DNA of 64,000 nucleotides from Tritrichomonas musculus (taxonomy: Eukaryota > Parabasalia > Tritrichomonadida > Tritrichomonadidae). The position numbers were made by a program, and so were the translations under genes. Below are positions 26,647 through 37,276 of this stretch, one piece after another (positions within the stretch are counted from its first letter, which is position 1; each line of letters begins with the position of its first letter). A model generated the notes under the pieces. That model saw only the letters and a program-made list of their open reading frames with translations, did not search any database and had not been told where the DNA came from. Location: contig JAPFFF010000021.1 of the NCBI GenBank assembly GCA_039105265.1, positions 992,001 to 1,056,000 of the forward strand, written 5' to 3'.

Positions 26647-29600
26647 TCAATGACGAAATCATCTACCTCGATGACAATATCGTTGGAGGTCAAACCATTG
26701 ATGAATGGGACACATGATTCATTCTCCAACACGATCATCTTGTTGTGGAAACCAGTTAGGGCATTCTTGTTGACGGTCACCTTCGACATTCGGTTCTTCT
26801 TCATCTGGAGATTGATGTTGATGCCGGGGACGATGATCTTGTCTTTGATGATGGATTCATAATCGGATGACTTGATGTTGTTCTTCTTCAGAGAGACTCC
26901 CTTGAGCTTCAATGAGATGGCTTTGTCCGAATGGTTGTTCCAGACGGTATAGCACTTTGGGCAGAGAGCTACCTGATTGTCACCATACTTCTCAATGCAG
27001 CATCCGAGGATCTTCTTCTCATCAGCTTTGGTGCCGATACTTGGTTTGGGGAGGAACATCCCAGCGAACTTGTCATAAAAGTTTCGATCGTTGATGATGG
27101 CATCGAAGGCTTGTTCTCCATGTCTGTTCATGTCACCGGCAACTGCGAAGTAGACGCTATCTGTGTCGCATGACGTGAAGTGGATTCGTTCGAGATCAAC
27201 GCATTTGAAGAGGAAGTCGTAAATGAAGGTCAAGTACCAGAACTTGGCGTTGTCGAGGGTGAAGAAGGCTTCTTGGAGAGGAGTCTTACATCGAAAGCTC
27301 TTCGGTTGGACTTGTATCAGATAGGATGAATCTATAAGTGGAGTACCGCTCATGTATGTGTCCGAGATGGTGTATCTGTAGACGTTGTCGGTGTCGACGA
27401 TCTTGATCTTGTTGTAGTTCTCTGAGTTGAGTGCACCGTAACCATATGAGCCATTCATGCAGATCTTATAGAACTTCTCGGCACCATGCTTCTCACCACT
27501 GAGGATAGCGATACGTTCATTCATGAACTCTTTCACGAAGTTGTTGAAGCCCCTGTGACAGTCATACAAGGTGACGTTCTCAACATCGATGACCTTCAAA
27601 CCATGATCAATCAGGAACCACAAGTAGTTGCACCCAAACGTCATGAACTCACCCATGGTATCCAAGAGCATAGTCAGCTTCGTGTCACGTTCGTCAACGG
27701 AGTGGAGTTTGTTGTCTCGTCCATAGTTGTACATGTATGAGCCGATGGTGGACTCATCGTTACTGATCTTGATGTTGCGGAACACGATAGGGAAGTTGAT
27801 GAAGTCATTGATCTTCTCTTTGGGGCATTCAAGCTTAACCGTTGCGTGGAACATGATCTTTGGATCGCTATCGAATCTGTGTTTGGAGTGGATGATATTC
27901 AGGCACTTTCGTTTGATGTCTCTGTTGACGTTTCCATCAGCGTCATAGCAGTTGAACGAGTTGATCATCGAGCCAGGCATGTACATGATACCTCCATGAT
28001 ACTTGTTGAATGGATGAACCTCTGATGAGAATGATGATGGATACAAGCTATTGAAGTCATCCCCAACGACGTGTGTCACTACATTGGGTGTGTCCCTTGA
28101 GATGACCTTGTTGGTTTCTGGATCGTAGTGGAGTCTGTTGATGTGGGTTTCACCTCTGATGTTTCGTCTGTGCATCACGTTAGACAAACCACCTGTGATT
28201 CCATTTCGTAAGCGATTGTATTCACGTTCATCGGAGACAGTTGTTGGTAAGTGATTGAGCTTACAGAACTTCTTCAACTGGATTCTCAGACGAGTGACTT
28301 CAGGGTCATGGTTGGATCTCATCTTGTTGCAGACTTCGCAAGCGAGCTTACAGTTGGTGAGTTCGTGACCAAGGTCGTTGTTGATTCGATCAAGAGTAGG
28401 CTTGTTGGAGTACGTGAAGTGTTCACCACAGAGATGACATTTCCCGAGGGATGGATCGTTGTACATGTTCATGAACGAATCATAGTCGTCAACGGATACA
28501 CACTTGCCGAGGTCTCTCAACGATTGCTTGTGTTTGGTGTTGTACTGCTCATCTTGTCTGTAGTAGGCATCGCACTTACGTTCCCACCATTTAGGGGTTG
28601 GTTTGAATGTGTTCGCTTCGTTGACTGTTGAGTAATCGACGTGAGGGTCAAAGTCTTTGTAAGCCATTGCGTACTTGATCTCAGATGAGTTTCTCGATAA
28701 CGAGAGGTTCGATAGAAGGTCTATTCCATACTTGGAGTTCATGAGGATGAGGTTGTCAATGGGTTTGATCATCATCTCAACATCGTTGTCGTTGTAGCTC
28801 AACAGATAGTCCCATCTGGTTTCGAATCGTTTGGAGTCTTCGACGTATTCGTTGTAATCGGATTCACTCAATGGGTTCTTCTGATTGAGGTAGCTATAGA
28901 AGTCTTCGTGACTGAATGGTTCTGATTTCGAGAGTACGTCGTTGTAGTTCTCGCTGTTGACTGCTTCGTAAGGGAAGACACCTTTGACGGAGTTGCTCTC
29001 ACCACCAAAGTCGATACTGAATTGCTTCAGGGAACCACCACTAACGAATGACTGAGCATCGATGAATCGAAGACCATACATATCGGACTTGATGACGAAC
29101 TGTTTCATTGATGATGAGGAACCGATCAGAGAGGTATTGTCGACGGACCACTTCATGTCTTGGTATTCGTAGTTGAGGTACTCTTTGAAGAGATTGCTAT
29201 CGAAACGAGCTGAGTTGTATCCCAACACAGTGACTGTGAAGAGGTTTCTACCCAGTTTCTAGAGCTTCTCGATGTCATCGATATGAACCATTTCACTGAG
29301 GAATGTGACCTTGTTGGCAACAACATTGACGGCTTGTTCGAACATGAACTTGATCCATTCGGGAATGAACTGAGGGTCTCTCGCATCGAAGTGTTTGGTG
29401 AGGGTTGATGATGAGGACTTCACGCAGCAGCTGACTGATAGAGGGATGAGCTCACTGTTGATCGTGGTTGAGTCACCCGATTTGATGTTGACTTGATGCT
29501 CCATCGTCTCGAAGTCATAGGTCATGTAGAGTTGCTGAGGTTTCCATTCAAGGTCATGTGCGAGGCAGTATTCGTAAACGGGGTGATTGAGGATGTGTGG

Positions 29601-31506
29601 ACAGTAGGGTTCACTGATGCGTTCGGGAATGTACTTCTTCTTGAACTTGCCGTCACAGTGGGTTATGTGTTTGTTCATTCGTTTTTGACCCATTCGGTTC
29701 TCGTTGCGGACGACGTATGACCAACATTTGGGGCAGATGAAGATGTTCGTCAACTTCTCGGCGTCTATGATGTACATGATATGGCAGACCATTCCGTCAG
29801 AGAATAGGAGAGCATTGAATGGAGTCCCATTCTTCTCGTTGTACCATTGTTCTTGGATGTCGTAGCGGTTCTCATCGACACAGTAACTGTAGACGTTGAC
29901 GTTGATGTGGTTCTTCATGACAGATAATTTTCATCTCTTCGATCGACATGCCGTTGAATGAATTGAGAATGGATTGAGCTGCTTTGGTAGGTCTCGTTGA
30001 GTATGTGACGCCGTGGTCTTGACATAGAAGCTTTCGAGCTGCTGATGTTCGTTTGGTGAGATCGTACTTCTTGGTGTTCCCGAACTTTGAATCGAGACAG
30101 ATACACAAGAAATGGTACCAGCAAAAACCATCATTATCGTTGTCCGTGATGAGTAATCGTGACTTGACTAACTCTTCAGGGAGCTTCACCTTGCCGGTGA
30201 CCTTGACCAATCTCGACACCTTGAAGGCAACCGAGGTGACGTAGATGAGCTTCACATCCGATTCATTCGTTGAGTAGTTGAACAAGACGGATTCGATATA
30301 GTACTTGACCTTCTCGAGTTCGTCATTGAGTTGGATCAGGATGGGTATCTTGTTGATGTTCTTGAAGTTGGTGGCGCGGATCTCACGTTCTTCGTAGATG
30401 TAGTCGGTGATGTCATCGATATTGGTACGTGGTGTTTCGAAGATCCTGTTGAGGTCGAACGTGATCTTGAATGATTTACGTTCCCTCTTGTAGACGGTGT
30501 TCTCAAGGAAGTCGAAGATGTCTTCGAGACGATGGATGTTGTTGAGGTAGTACACGACGATGGGTTTCTTGTCTTGGGTCTTGTTGACGGTCTGTGTCCC
30601 GTGATACTTCTTCTTCTGGAATGCTGCTTTGGCTTTCTCTTCATCGTTGGGTTCGTTGATGGTGAGGTATTCGGGATTCGATGACTTGAACTCGTGACCG
30701 AACTTGTCGAAGTAGTTGATCAGTTCTTCGTTTTCTTTCTCGAATAGCTTGACTGAGTATGGTTTGAGGGGAATCATCTCTTTGGGTGGAAGTGGACGAA
30801 GGAGAACCGGTTCGGTCATCAGCTTATCCAACATCGCTTTGTATGCCGCTTTGGATGTCTTGATTTGGGTTCTCTCTTTATCGAGTCGTTCACGAAAGCG
30901 ATTCTTCAGGGATTCACGCTTGTTGAATTCGAAGGGATTGCTCAAAGGATCTGGTCGTGGATACAATTGCTTGAAGAACTCATCATCGGCTTTCTTCTGC
31001 TCAAATCGTTTACGTTCGACTCCGAGTCGTTCATTGAAGCGCTTCTTCACGGATTCGTGCTTGAGGACTTCGAAGGGGTTACTCAAAGGATCTGGTGGCA
31101 GATGAAAACGTAATTGATTGAGGAATCCGACATCGATATCGATGTACCTGGTTGGAGGTCGTGGATGTTCGGGTGGTTGAGGGACAACTAAATGCTTCCC
31201 AGCTTGATATCCCTTAGCGAAGTTGTAGAAGGACATGAATTTGGTGTCATCGTTGTCGTAACCAAGTTCAAGGGCTCTATCGACGATGATACCGACTAAA
31301 GAATCAATGAAACGGGACTTGTTCTGAGTGAATATCTCTTTGGTGGCAATCCCTGTGATACCCAGTCTACGCTTGACTGTTTCCAATGATTCGTTGGTGA
31401 CATCGTTGGGGATGTCCAGCATACGAGCTAATCGTTTTAGATCAGCATACTTGACTACGTTTACGTCATCGATTTCGACGGATTGATCGTGGTTCATTTC
31501 TTTCAT
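26647..31506 (-). pseudogene. Divergent PolB with embedded HNH domain, broken
   Basis: A family B DNA polymerase from another Maverick-like lineage. The N-terminus (from 31506) has a duplicated DPLSNPFE...RFRERL unit and a DNDGFCWYHFLC motif recalling the DN-C box of other Maverick PolBs. Then come exo motifs (YDFETME; GYNSARFD; YNDNDVEM), an HNH/zinc module (CHLCGEHF, LDRINNDLGHELTNC, CEVC), motif A (DFNSLYPSS), motif B (KICMNGSYGYG) and motif C (CDTDS). A one-base shift near 29920 and an in-frame TAG at 29259-29261 break it. The 3' end is lost at the hairpin junction; the frame then reads through unrelated sequence to 26457. GC content is clearly higher than in the neighbouring Mavericks. 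Confidence 0.88.
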
Positions 31507-32055
31507 GGGTGTTAAAAAATTTATGACCCATAAACCATCACCCCCTCAACGAGCCCATCCCCACGTGCACACCCCTCACGAGATCACCCATCCATGAGTA
31601 CCCACACTCACCCACCACGCTATTTATCGCTCATGAGGTATAAACAATATCTGGGGGTCGTCCATTTCACTCACTAACGAGACTCTTTACCGGGCATAAC
31701 CACCACGAAAATCGTCACGAAACGGTCACAAACGAGGATCTCACCGTAACTACCCATTTAAGGGCCATTTTCGACGAATTTCATATCTGGGGGTCGTCCA
31801 TTTCGAGCACCGTAACTAGACCCTCCGAGTGTGCGATTCACGCGAGAAATACATGATGGACATGTCACATCGGAGTCACTGAAACCGCTGTTCTGACGAT
31901 GTGCTTGTCGTCACGGAAACAGCCCATTTAAGGCCCATTTGGGGCTCTTTTTGGGACTTTTGAAAGACGCGTTTCCATGCTCGTAACTACCCATTTAAGG
32001 GCCATTTTCGACCATTTTCGTATCTGGGGGTAAGACGCATCTCCCCTACACTACT
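31507..32055. other. Repeat-rich subterminal region of the PolB-HNH element
   Basis: GC-rich, gene-free DNA just upstream of the PolB start. It holds three copies of ATCTGGGGGT (near 31652, 31787, 32022), two of them followed by CGTCCATTTC. Two copies of GTAACTACCCATTTAAGGGC continue into CATTTTCGAC (31746, 31983). It ends CCCCTACACTACT at 32055, where base composition drops abruptly. The final ACTACT suggests a Maverick-type terminus; the opposite end is not in the window. Confidence 0.6.
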
Positions 32056-32171
32056 ATATGATTTTTATTAAAACATGAATATTTTATAATTAATAATAGC
32101 TCATTTAAAATATGCTTGTGAAATTTGCTATATTAGTATTTGGATAAAATTTTGCAACTTGTGATCATACA

Positions 32172-32649
32172 TAGACTTGTTATTCTCCGATTCTCGAGAT
32201 CGATAATTGATTGACTTTTTGATATCGATACATAAATATGCACAGATTCTCGAAATCGATTTCAGAGATCGAGAATTTTGTTTCTCAGCTTTTGATATCA
32301 GAATTTTCAATTAAACTTTTTGATAAATATATGATCGTATTTTAATCTCAAATATTTCATAAAAAAGAATGTATTTTTCGATTTTATTCTTAGAATAAAC
32401 ATCAATGCATTATATTATTTATTTTTAAATATTATAAAATCACAAATACCAATTATAAAAAAAGATAAATTTGTTTGAGATCTCGAGATCTCGGTAATTG
32501 ATATCAAGTTTACAATTATTTTTATATCACATTTCATATCTCATATCTTGATAATCGATAATCTCGATATCAGATTTGTAAACTGATAATCGAGTATCAG
32601 ATGCAAAAAAGAGACGTTTTTGATATCGATTCTCAAAATAACAAGTCTA
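32172..32649. mobile_element. 478-bp hAT-like MITE
   Basis: It starts TAGACTTGTTATTCT and ends with the reverse complement (AATAACAAGTCTA). It is flanked by an exact 8-bp duplication ATCATACA at 32164-32171 and 32650-32657. The interior is AT-rich with many GATATC/ATCGAT-type palindromes and no ORF. The right 260 bp recur at about 59705-59960. The 8-bp duplication is the hAT signature. Confidence 0.85.
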
Positions 32650-32743
32650 ATCATACATTAAATAATTTGTATATTATTGAAAACCAATTGCTTGAATGCT
32701 ATCAAAAAGAAAATAATATTCTTGTAAAATAGTAAATAAAATC

Positions 32744-33387
32744 AGAGGTGGGGGAGCAAAATTTTTTTTTAAATCAGTTCAAAATTATAATATAAATTCT
32801 TATATATATATATATGGTAAATTAAATCACAAAGTTTCAAGATGATTGGACTGGCGCATTCCAAAATCAAAAAATAAAAAAAAATTCTGGTTCTATATGG
32901 TCAGAAAAACAATTATTATAGTTAATTTGTTCTCAGTTTGGAATTGGTCAGCGTTTTATTTGTTATATTTTAATATTATTTTATTTAAATATTACTATTT
33001 TTATTTGATTCGTCAAAACTAGATTTTCTTTTATCTTTGAGAAGAATTTCCTAAATCATTACACATGCAATATTTATCTATAATTTTTTTCATTTAAAAA
33101 TTATTAATAATAGTATTTGAAGAAATAATATTTTTTAAAATTGTTTTTATATAATAAATATATTATAATTTTTATTATAACTTATTTTTATATCGAGATA
33201 AATATATTTTAATGATAAATAAAAACTTCATATTTAATCAAGTTAGGCATAAGATATACGGATTAAATAAAATAAAATAAGTTTTCATACTTATTCTTCC
33301 AATAACAAGAAATAAATCTTTTTTTATACTGTTAAAATTGGTATTTTTTTAAATAAAAAATACGTTATTTTTGGCTCCCCTACATCT
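32744..33387. mobile_element. 644-bp hAT-like MITE, second family
   Basis: Imperfect terminal repeats AGAGGTGGGGGAGCAAAA and TTTTGGCTCCCCTACATCT are flanked by ATAAAATC at 32736-32743 and 33388-33395 (8 bp, exact). No ORF lies inside. A C directly before AGAGGTG recalls the common CAGAGGTGGG hAT terminus. The terminal repeats have decayed more than those of the previous element. Confidence 0.75.
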
Positions 33388-33799
33388 ATAAAATCATCAT
33401 TGTTGTAAATGTTTAAAAAATTCAATTATATCAGTAAAAATGAAATATCAAAAATGTATATAAACTTTTATTGAATACATTTAAATGCATAAACAGTTGG
33501 ACTTTTGAAGATTTTTATCATATTTTTTGGTCAAAAAATAAAAGAATTCTGATAACACTAAAATGAGAATTATTTGGAGTGGCAATAAACTTTGTAAACA
33601 TCTGTAACATAAAAAAGCTTTGCGCGAAGTTCGTTTGCTTTTAATAAAGATATCTTTGGGGATCAGAAGAAATCATGTGAAATGAAATGAAATAATAATT
33701 GAATCATTATTTGGCCATTCGTTTATTGTTTTTTTAAAAATTCAATTTCAATTTAGCCATTCTTTATTGTTTTATTTTGAAAATTAATTTGGCTGCTTT
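33388..33799. other. AT-rich gene-free DNA left of Maverick copy 3
   Basis: No ORF or RNA gene is visible. Two imperfect copies of GCCATTC-TTTATTGTTTT lie at about 33713-33780. The last five bases, GCTTT (33795-33799), are the left target duplication of the Maverick. Confidence 0.6.
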
Positions 33800-34031
33800 A
33801 GTAGATACCCTAAGGGTGGCGTCTGATACTACGTATCATCTGCCCCCCTTAAGATGAAACTCCATACCTTTTGACATTTCTAGATCATAGCACTTTCAAT
33901 GTGAAACCTCATGTCAAAACTTAACACGTCACCTCACGTTAAACTCATGTCATCACCTCATGTCATCACCTCATGTCACACACCACATATCACGTCACAC
34001 AACGGTTCACATAACATGGTTCAACTGTAAA
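33800..34031 (+). repeat. Left terminal inverted repeat of Maverick copy 3
   Basis: 232 bp, identical to the right repeat except at one base (CACACCACA here, CACGCCACA on the other end). It contains sub-repeats of CTCATGTCATCAC (two full units plus a partial, about 33945-33985) that could be binding sites for element proteins. The first gene starts 19 bp inside. Confidence 0.95.
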
Positions 34032-34049
34032 GTGTTTAAGTAACATCAA

Positions 34050-35270
34050 ATGGCATACCGACGTGATGCTCCGCCAAGTGAAACAGTACCATTACCTATT
34101 GAAACAGTATATAATTCATCTAATGATTCACTATCATGTATAATAAATGGGAATGAATGTTACTTTACTAATGGTTCTAATCATTTTAATCGTATATATT
34201 TTAAGTACCCACCTGAATGGCTTACATCTGATGTAGGTGAGAAGATTATTGGTGTACGTAACATGAAAATCACTGTTAGACAATCCGCTGAATTAAACTT
34301 CACACTATACATTCGCAAATATAGAAAGGATAAATTCGATAATATGGCCAGTATGATTTACCCTCATGATAATCCTAGTAATCTTGATGATGTACAGATA
34401 CAAGACGTGGTTGATCGTTTGGATAGAGATGATTGTAGAGTATTCAAGATTGATTATTGTCACGACATATTTGATAAACTAGATGATTTTATTGCAGATT
34501 TAATCGATACAATTAAAGATGAAAGCATATATGATAAACTTTACGATGCTATAATCACAGCAACTAATGATGATAATGAAGATGAGGCTGAATTTAAAGC
34601 TAGACAGATTGAATCAATTGAACAGTTGAATAAAGATAAGGATGATTACTATCTAATGTGTTTACGTAATGATATATCATTCTATCTCGACGTTGATAGT
34701 GACATAAATATAATTAAAGACATAGGTGATACAACATTACTAGTTTTCGCTGGTAAAAATCCTGAATACTACATTTATTTTATGATGACAGCTAGAAATG
34801 ATGATGTTACATATAAAAAGCTCTATGAATGGGGCGATCTTGAAGATGAACCATTATATATTAGCAAACTGCAACAAGATGAACTCGATTTTACTTTCCA
34901 TGATGATGGTACGCCAAATGATAGGTTCGATTTTAATACAGCGTGTTATTTTGATATTGATGATGATGACCGTGTTGATTTACATGATATAATTAAGTTT
35001 CATCGAGAATTATCATTCAAAAATGTAATGTTAACCTCTCAATGTGAAGTAGCTGCATCATTTGCCAGTCAATCTAATCACAACCTCATTGGTAGAACCA
35101 ACGAAATGTACACACCAATTAAATACTATAAATTAAATGACAATGATGATAAATTCTGGATTGAATTTTATGATAGAAATGAGATTACTGTTCCAGTTTC
35201 ATTTAATGATCATCTTGTATTTACAATCGATATGATATTCTTACAGAATCGTAAGTTAATATATACTTAA
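34050..35270 (+). CDS. Penton/minor capsid candidate, copy 3 (406 aa)
   Basis: Equivalent to the 416-aa protein of copy 1 by position and by conserved ends: NRIYFKYPPEWLTSDVGEKIIGVRNM near the start, and YTPIKYYKLNDNDDKFWIEFYDRNEI-type sequence near the end. The middle is strongly acidic (many Asp runs) and poorly conserved. The strand-rich ends suggest a capsid-type fold with a variable insert; the role is inferred. It starts 19 bp after the terminal repeat, so its promoter must overlap the repeat. The ATG lies in ATCAAATG. Confidence 0.72.
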   Translation: MAYRRDAPPSETVPLPIETVYNSSNDSLSCIINGNECYFTNGSNHFNRIYFKYPPEWLTSDVGEKIIGVRNMKITVRQSAELNFTLYIRKYRKDKFDNMASMIYPHDNPSNLDDVQIQDVVDRLDRDDCRVFKIDYCHDIFDKLDDFIADLIDTIKDESIYDKLYDAIITATNDDNEDEAEFKARQIESIEQLNKDKDDYYLMCLRNDISFYLDVDSDINIIKDIGDTTLLVFAGKNPEYYIYFMMTARNDDVTYKKLYEWGDLEDEPLYISKLQQDELDFTFHDDGTPNDRFDFNTACYFDIDDDDRVDLHDIIKFHRELSFKNVMLTSQCEVAASFASQSNHNLIGRTNEMYTPIKYYKLNDNDDKFWIEFYDRNEITVPVSFNDHLVFTIDMIFLQNRKLIYT

Positions 35271-35296
35271 TAACATTTTTACTTTGCATTGATCAA

Positions 35297-36394
35297 ATGA
35301 GTAGAGTCAAATTCAATACCATTGATGAAGTCTATGCTAAGTACCCCACCAAGTCCCTACCTAAATTCAAACGCATAGCCAATCGTTATGGTTTCACTGA
35401 TGATGAAGCTAAACACTATCTCAACACAATGGTTGTACACGATCAACACAAGCCCAAACCTAAGTTCATGCATATATATTCGAAGCTACCACATGCATTT
35501 CAAATGGACACGTTCATTGATCATAAAGCAGCAGGCCAACCTAACTACTTAATACTTATTAACATCAACACACGTAAAGCATATGCTTATATGATACATG
35601 GTAAGGGTGCTAATGAAATACACAGAGCACTTAATGAGTTCATCAAAGTTGAACCTCAATGCAAAGCCATTATGTCAGATGAAGATGCTGCTTATTTATC
35701 AAACACTGTGCTTGACTTCATGCAACAACATAACATCATATACACAACCACAACCGATAACGATCATAACAAGCTTGGTATTATCAACCGCTTCATGAGA
35801 ACGATACGTGATATGCGATTCAATCAACCAAAGCTAAGTGTACTACAGATAGTTGACTCATACAATGACATGCCACATGGTTCACTACATAACAAGTCAC
35901 CCAATGATATCACTCAAGATGACGAGTTAACATACATACATGAGATGCAACATCAAGTTAATCCATATGATTTCAAACCAGGTGACAGAGTTAGGATAGT
36001 GTTTGATGCAAATCCATTCGTTAAACATCGTTCGAACCTATCTAAAGTTGCATACATAGTTGATTCTAATGATGGTAACCAATTCTTGATACGATCTACA
36101 GATGGATCTGTCAATACAATGCCAGGTTACAAACTCGTTAAAGCAGCTAGCAACATTCCATTAGCAACCACACTTGATGATGGCAAACGTGGTGTGGTTA
36201 AATCAATCACATCATATAACAAATCAAAAGACACATACAATATCATATATGATCTAGGCAATGGTTCAACAATGAAAGACACTATCCCATCTAAGAACAT
36301 GCGTGAAGGTCACCCAACTAAGCTCTCAACAATGGAACGACAGTACTGGCTTAAACGAAAGACCATACCAGATCACATTAAGAAGTTCATCTAA
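35297..36394 (+). CDS. Maverick integrase, copy 3, DD35N
   Basis: A 365-aa integrase. Core Asp residues are D71 (QMDTF) and D128 (MSDEDAAY), and 35 residues later comes N164 (AAC at 35786-35788) in GIINRFMRTIRD. The SH3-like (FKPGDRVRI) and chromo/Tudor-like (DGKRGVVKSI) C-terminal modules are present. Since this element has intact ends and a target duplication, the integrase that moved it was either this DD35N form or one supplied in trans. The start is in ATCAAATG, 26 bp after the previous gene. Confidence 0.93.
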   Translation: MSRVKFNTIDEVYAKYPTKSLPKFKRIANRYGFTDDEAKHYLNTMVVHDQHKPKPKFMHIYSKLPHAFQMDTFIDHKAAGQPNYLILININTRKAYAYMIHGKGANEIHRALNEFIKVEPQCKAIMSDEDAAYLSNTVLDFMQQHNIIYTTTTDNDHNKLGIINRFMRTIRDMRFNQPKLSVLQIVDSYNDMPHGSLHNKSPNDITQDDELTYIHEMQHQVNPYDFKPGDRVRIVFDANPFVKHRSNLSKVAYIVDSNDGNQFLIRSTDGSVNTMPGYKLVKAASNIPLATTLDDGKRGVVKSITSYNKSKDTYNIIYDLGNGSTMKDTIPSKNMREGHPTKLSTMERQYWLKRKTIPDHIKKFI

Positions 36395-36400
36395 TATCAA

Positions 36401-37264
36401 ATGAGTCAACATAAAAACGTTATGAATGAAGTTAAACATCTTATTCAAGAGTCGTTACGTAAAAACCAACGTGATATTGAGATGGCATTGATTAAACCAC
36501 TAAGTGAAGAGTATCCATTCTCATCAAATGGTATCTACTTTTTAATTGGTAAGATGGGCGCTGGTAAATCATTCTGGATATGGTCACACATCATGATAAC
36601 TGAACGACTATTCGCTAAGCCATACTATAGTAAGATCATCTTCTGTTCAACGTCGGGCAAACTTGATAAGACAGCTGAAGTACTATCCAAAAACGTTAAG
36701 ACACCCATTGAATATATTAAAGAAGAACATCTATTGCCATATCTCAAGCGTCATCTCAAACGCAAACTCAAGTACTACGCTATGGTTAAACATGTGTTAT
36801 CAAAAATGGTTGACACCAATGAGGAGATGGCAAGAATCATTTCAAAGCATTCATTAAGTGAGATTGAAGATAGGATTGCATACATAGCAAATAAGCTAGT
36901 TAAATATCAAACAGCTTCATACCCATACAACACACTGCTGGTTCTTGATGATGCAGCTGGATCACCACTACTTAAGAATGGCAACAGTGAACTATGTCGT
37001 TTACTAACTAAGACACGTCACTACAACTTAACCTGTATCATAGCAGTGCAAACACTTCGATTCGTTCATCTCAACGTTAAACGTTTAGCTACTGACATCA
37101 TATGCTATAGTGGCTTCAGTAAAGAGGATTTCACATCAATGCTACAGCAAACACCTAACAATCTTGACATTAAATCAACTACAGAAGCATACCTCAATCA
37201 TAAAGGCCAACACGATAAATTCATAATCAATATCACATCCAATCAATCACACTTCGAAGTTTAA
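36401..37264 (+). CDS. Packaging ATPase, copy 3
   Basis: A 287-aa P-loop ATPase. Walker A is GKMGAGKSFW near residue 48 and Walker B is LLVLDDAAGS near 175; TKTRHYNLTC and IIAVQT follow. It is collinear with copies 1 and 2 and all motif residues are present. It starts 6 bp after the integrase stop, with the ATG in ATCAAATG. Family role: DNA translocation into the capsid. Confidence 0.92.
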   Translation: MSQHKNVMNEVKHLIQESLRKNQRDIEMALIKPLSEEYPFSSNGIYFLIGKMGAGKSFWIWSHIMITERLFAKPYYSKIIFCSTSGKLDKTAEVLSKNVKTPIEYIKEEHLLPYLKRHLKRKLKYYAMVKHVLSKMVDTNEEMARIISKHSLSEIEDRIAYIANKLVKYQTASYPYNTLLVLDDAAGSPLLKNGNSELCRLLTKTRHYNLTCIIAVQTLRFVHLNVKRLATDIICYSGFSKEDFTSMLQQTPNNLDIKSTTEAYLNHKGQHDKFIINITSNQSHFEV

Positions 37265-37276
37265 TGAATTACAAAC

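Noticed and set aside
30716-31113. Plus-strand frames opposite the PolB-HNH gene
   Set aside because: Antisense shadows in a GC-richer coding region whose minus-strand frame has recognisable motifs downstream.
1-31506. Alternative genetic code explaining in-frame TAA/TAG (507, 21264, 29259)
   Set aside because: The stops occur only in copies with other lesions such as frameshifts and truncations, while intact genes end normally at TAA, TAG or TGA.
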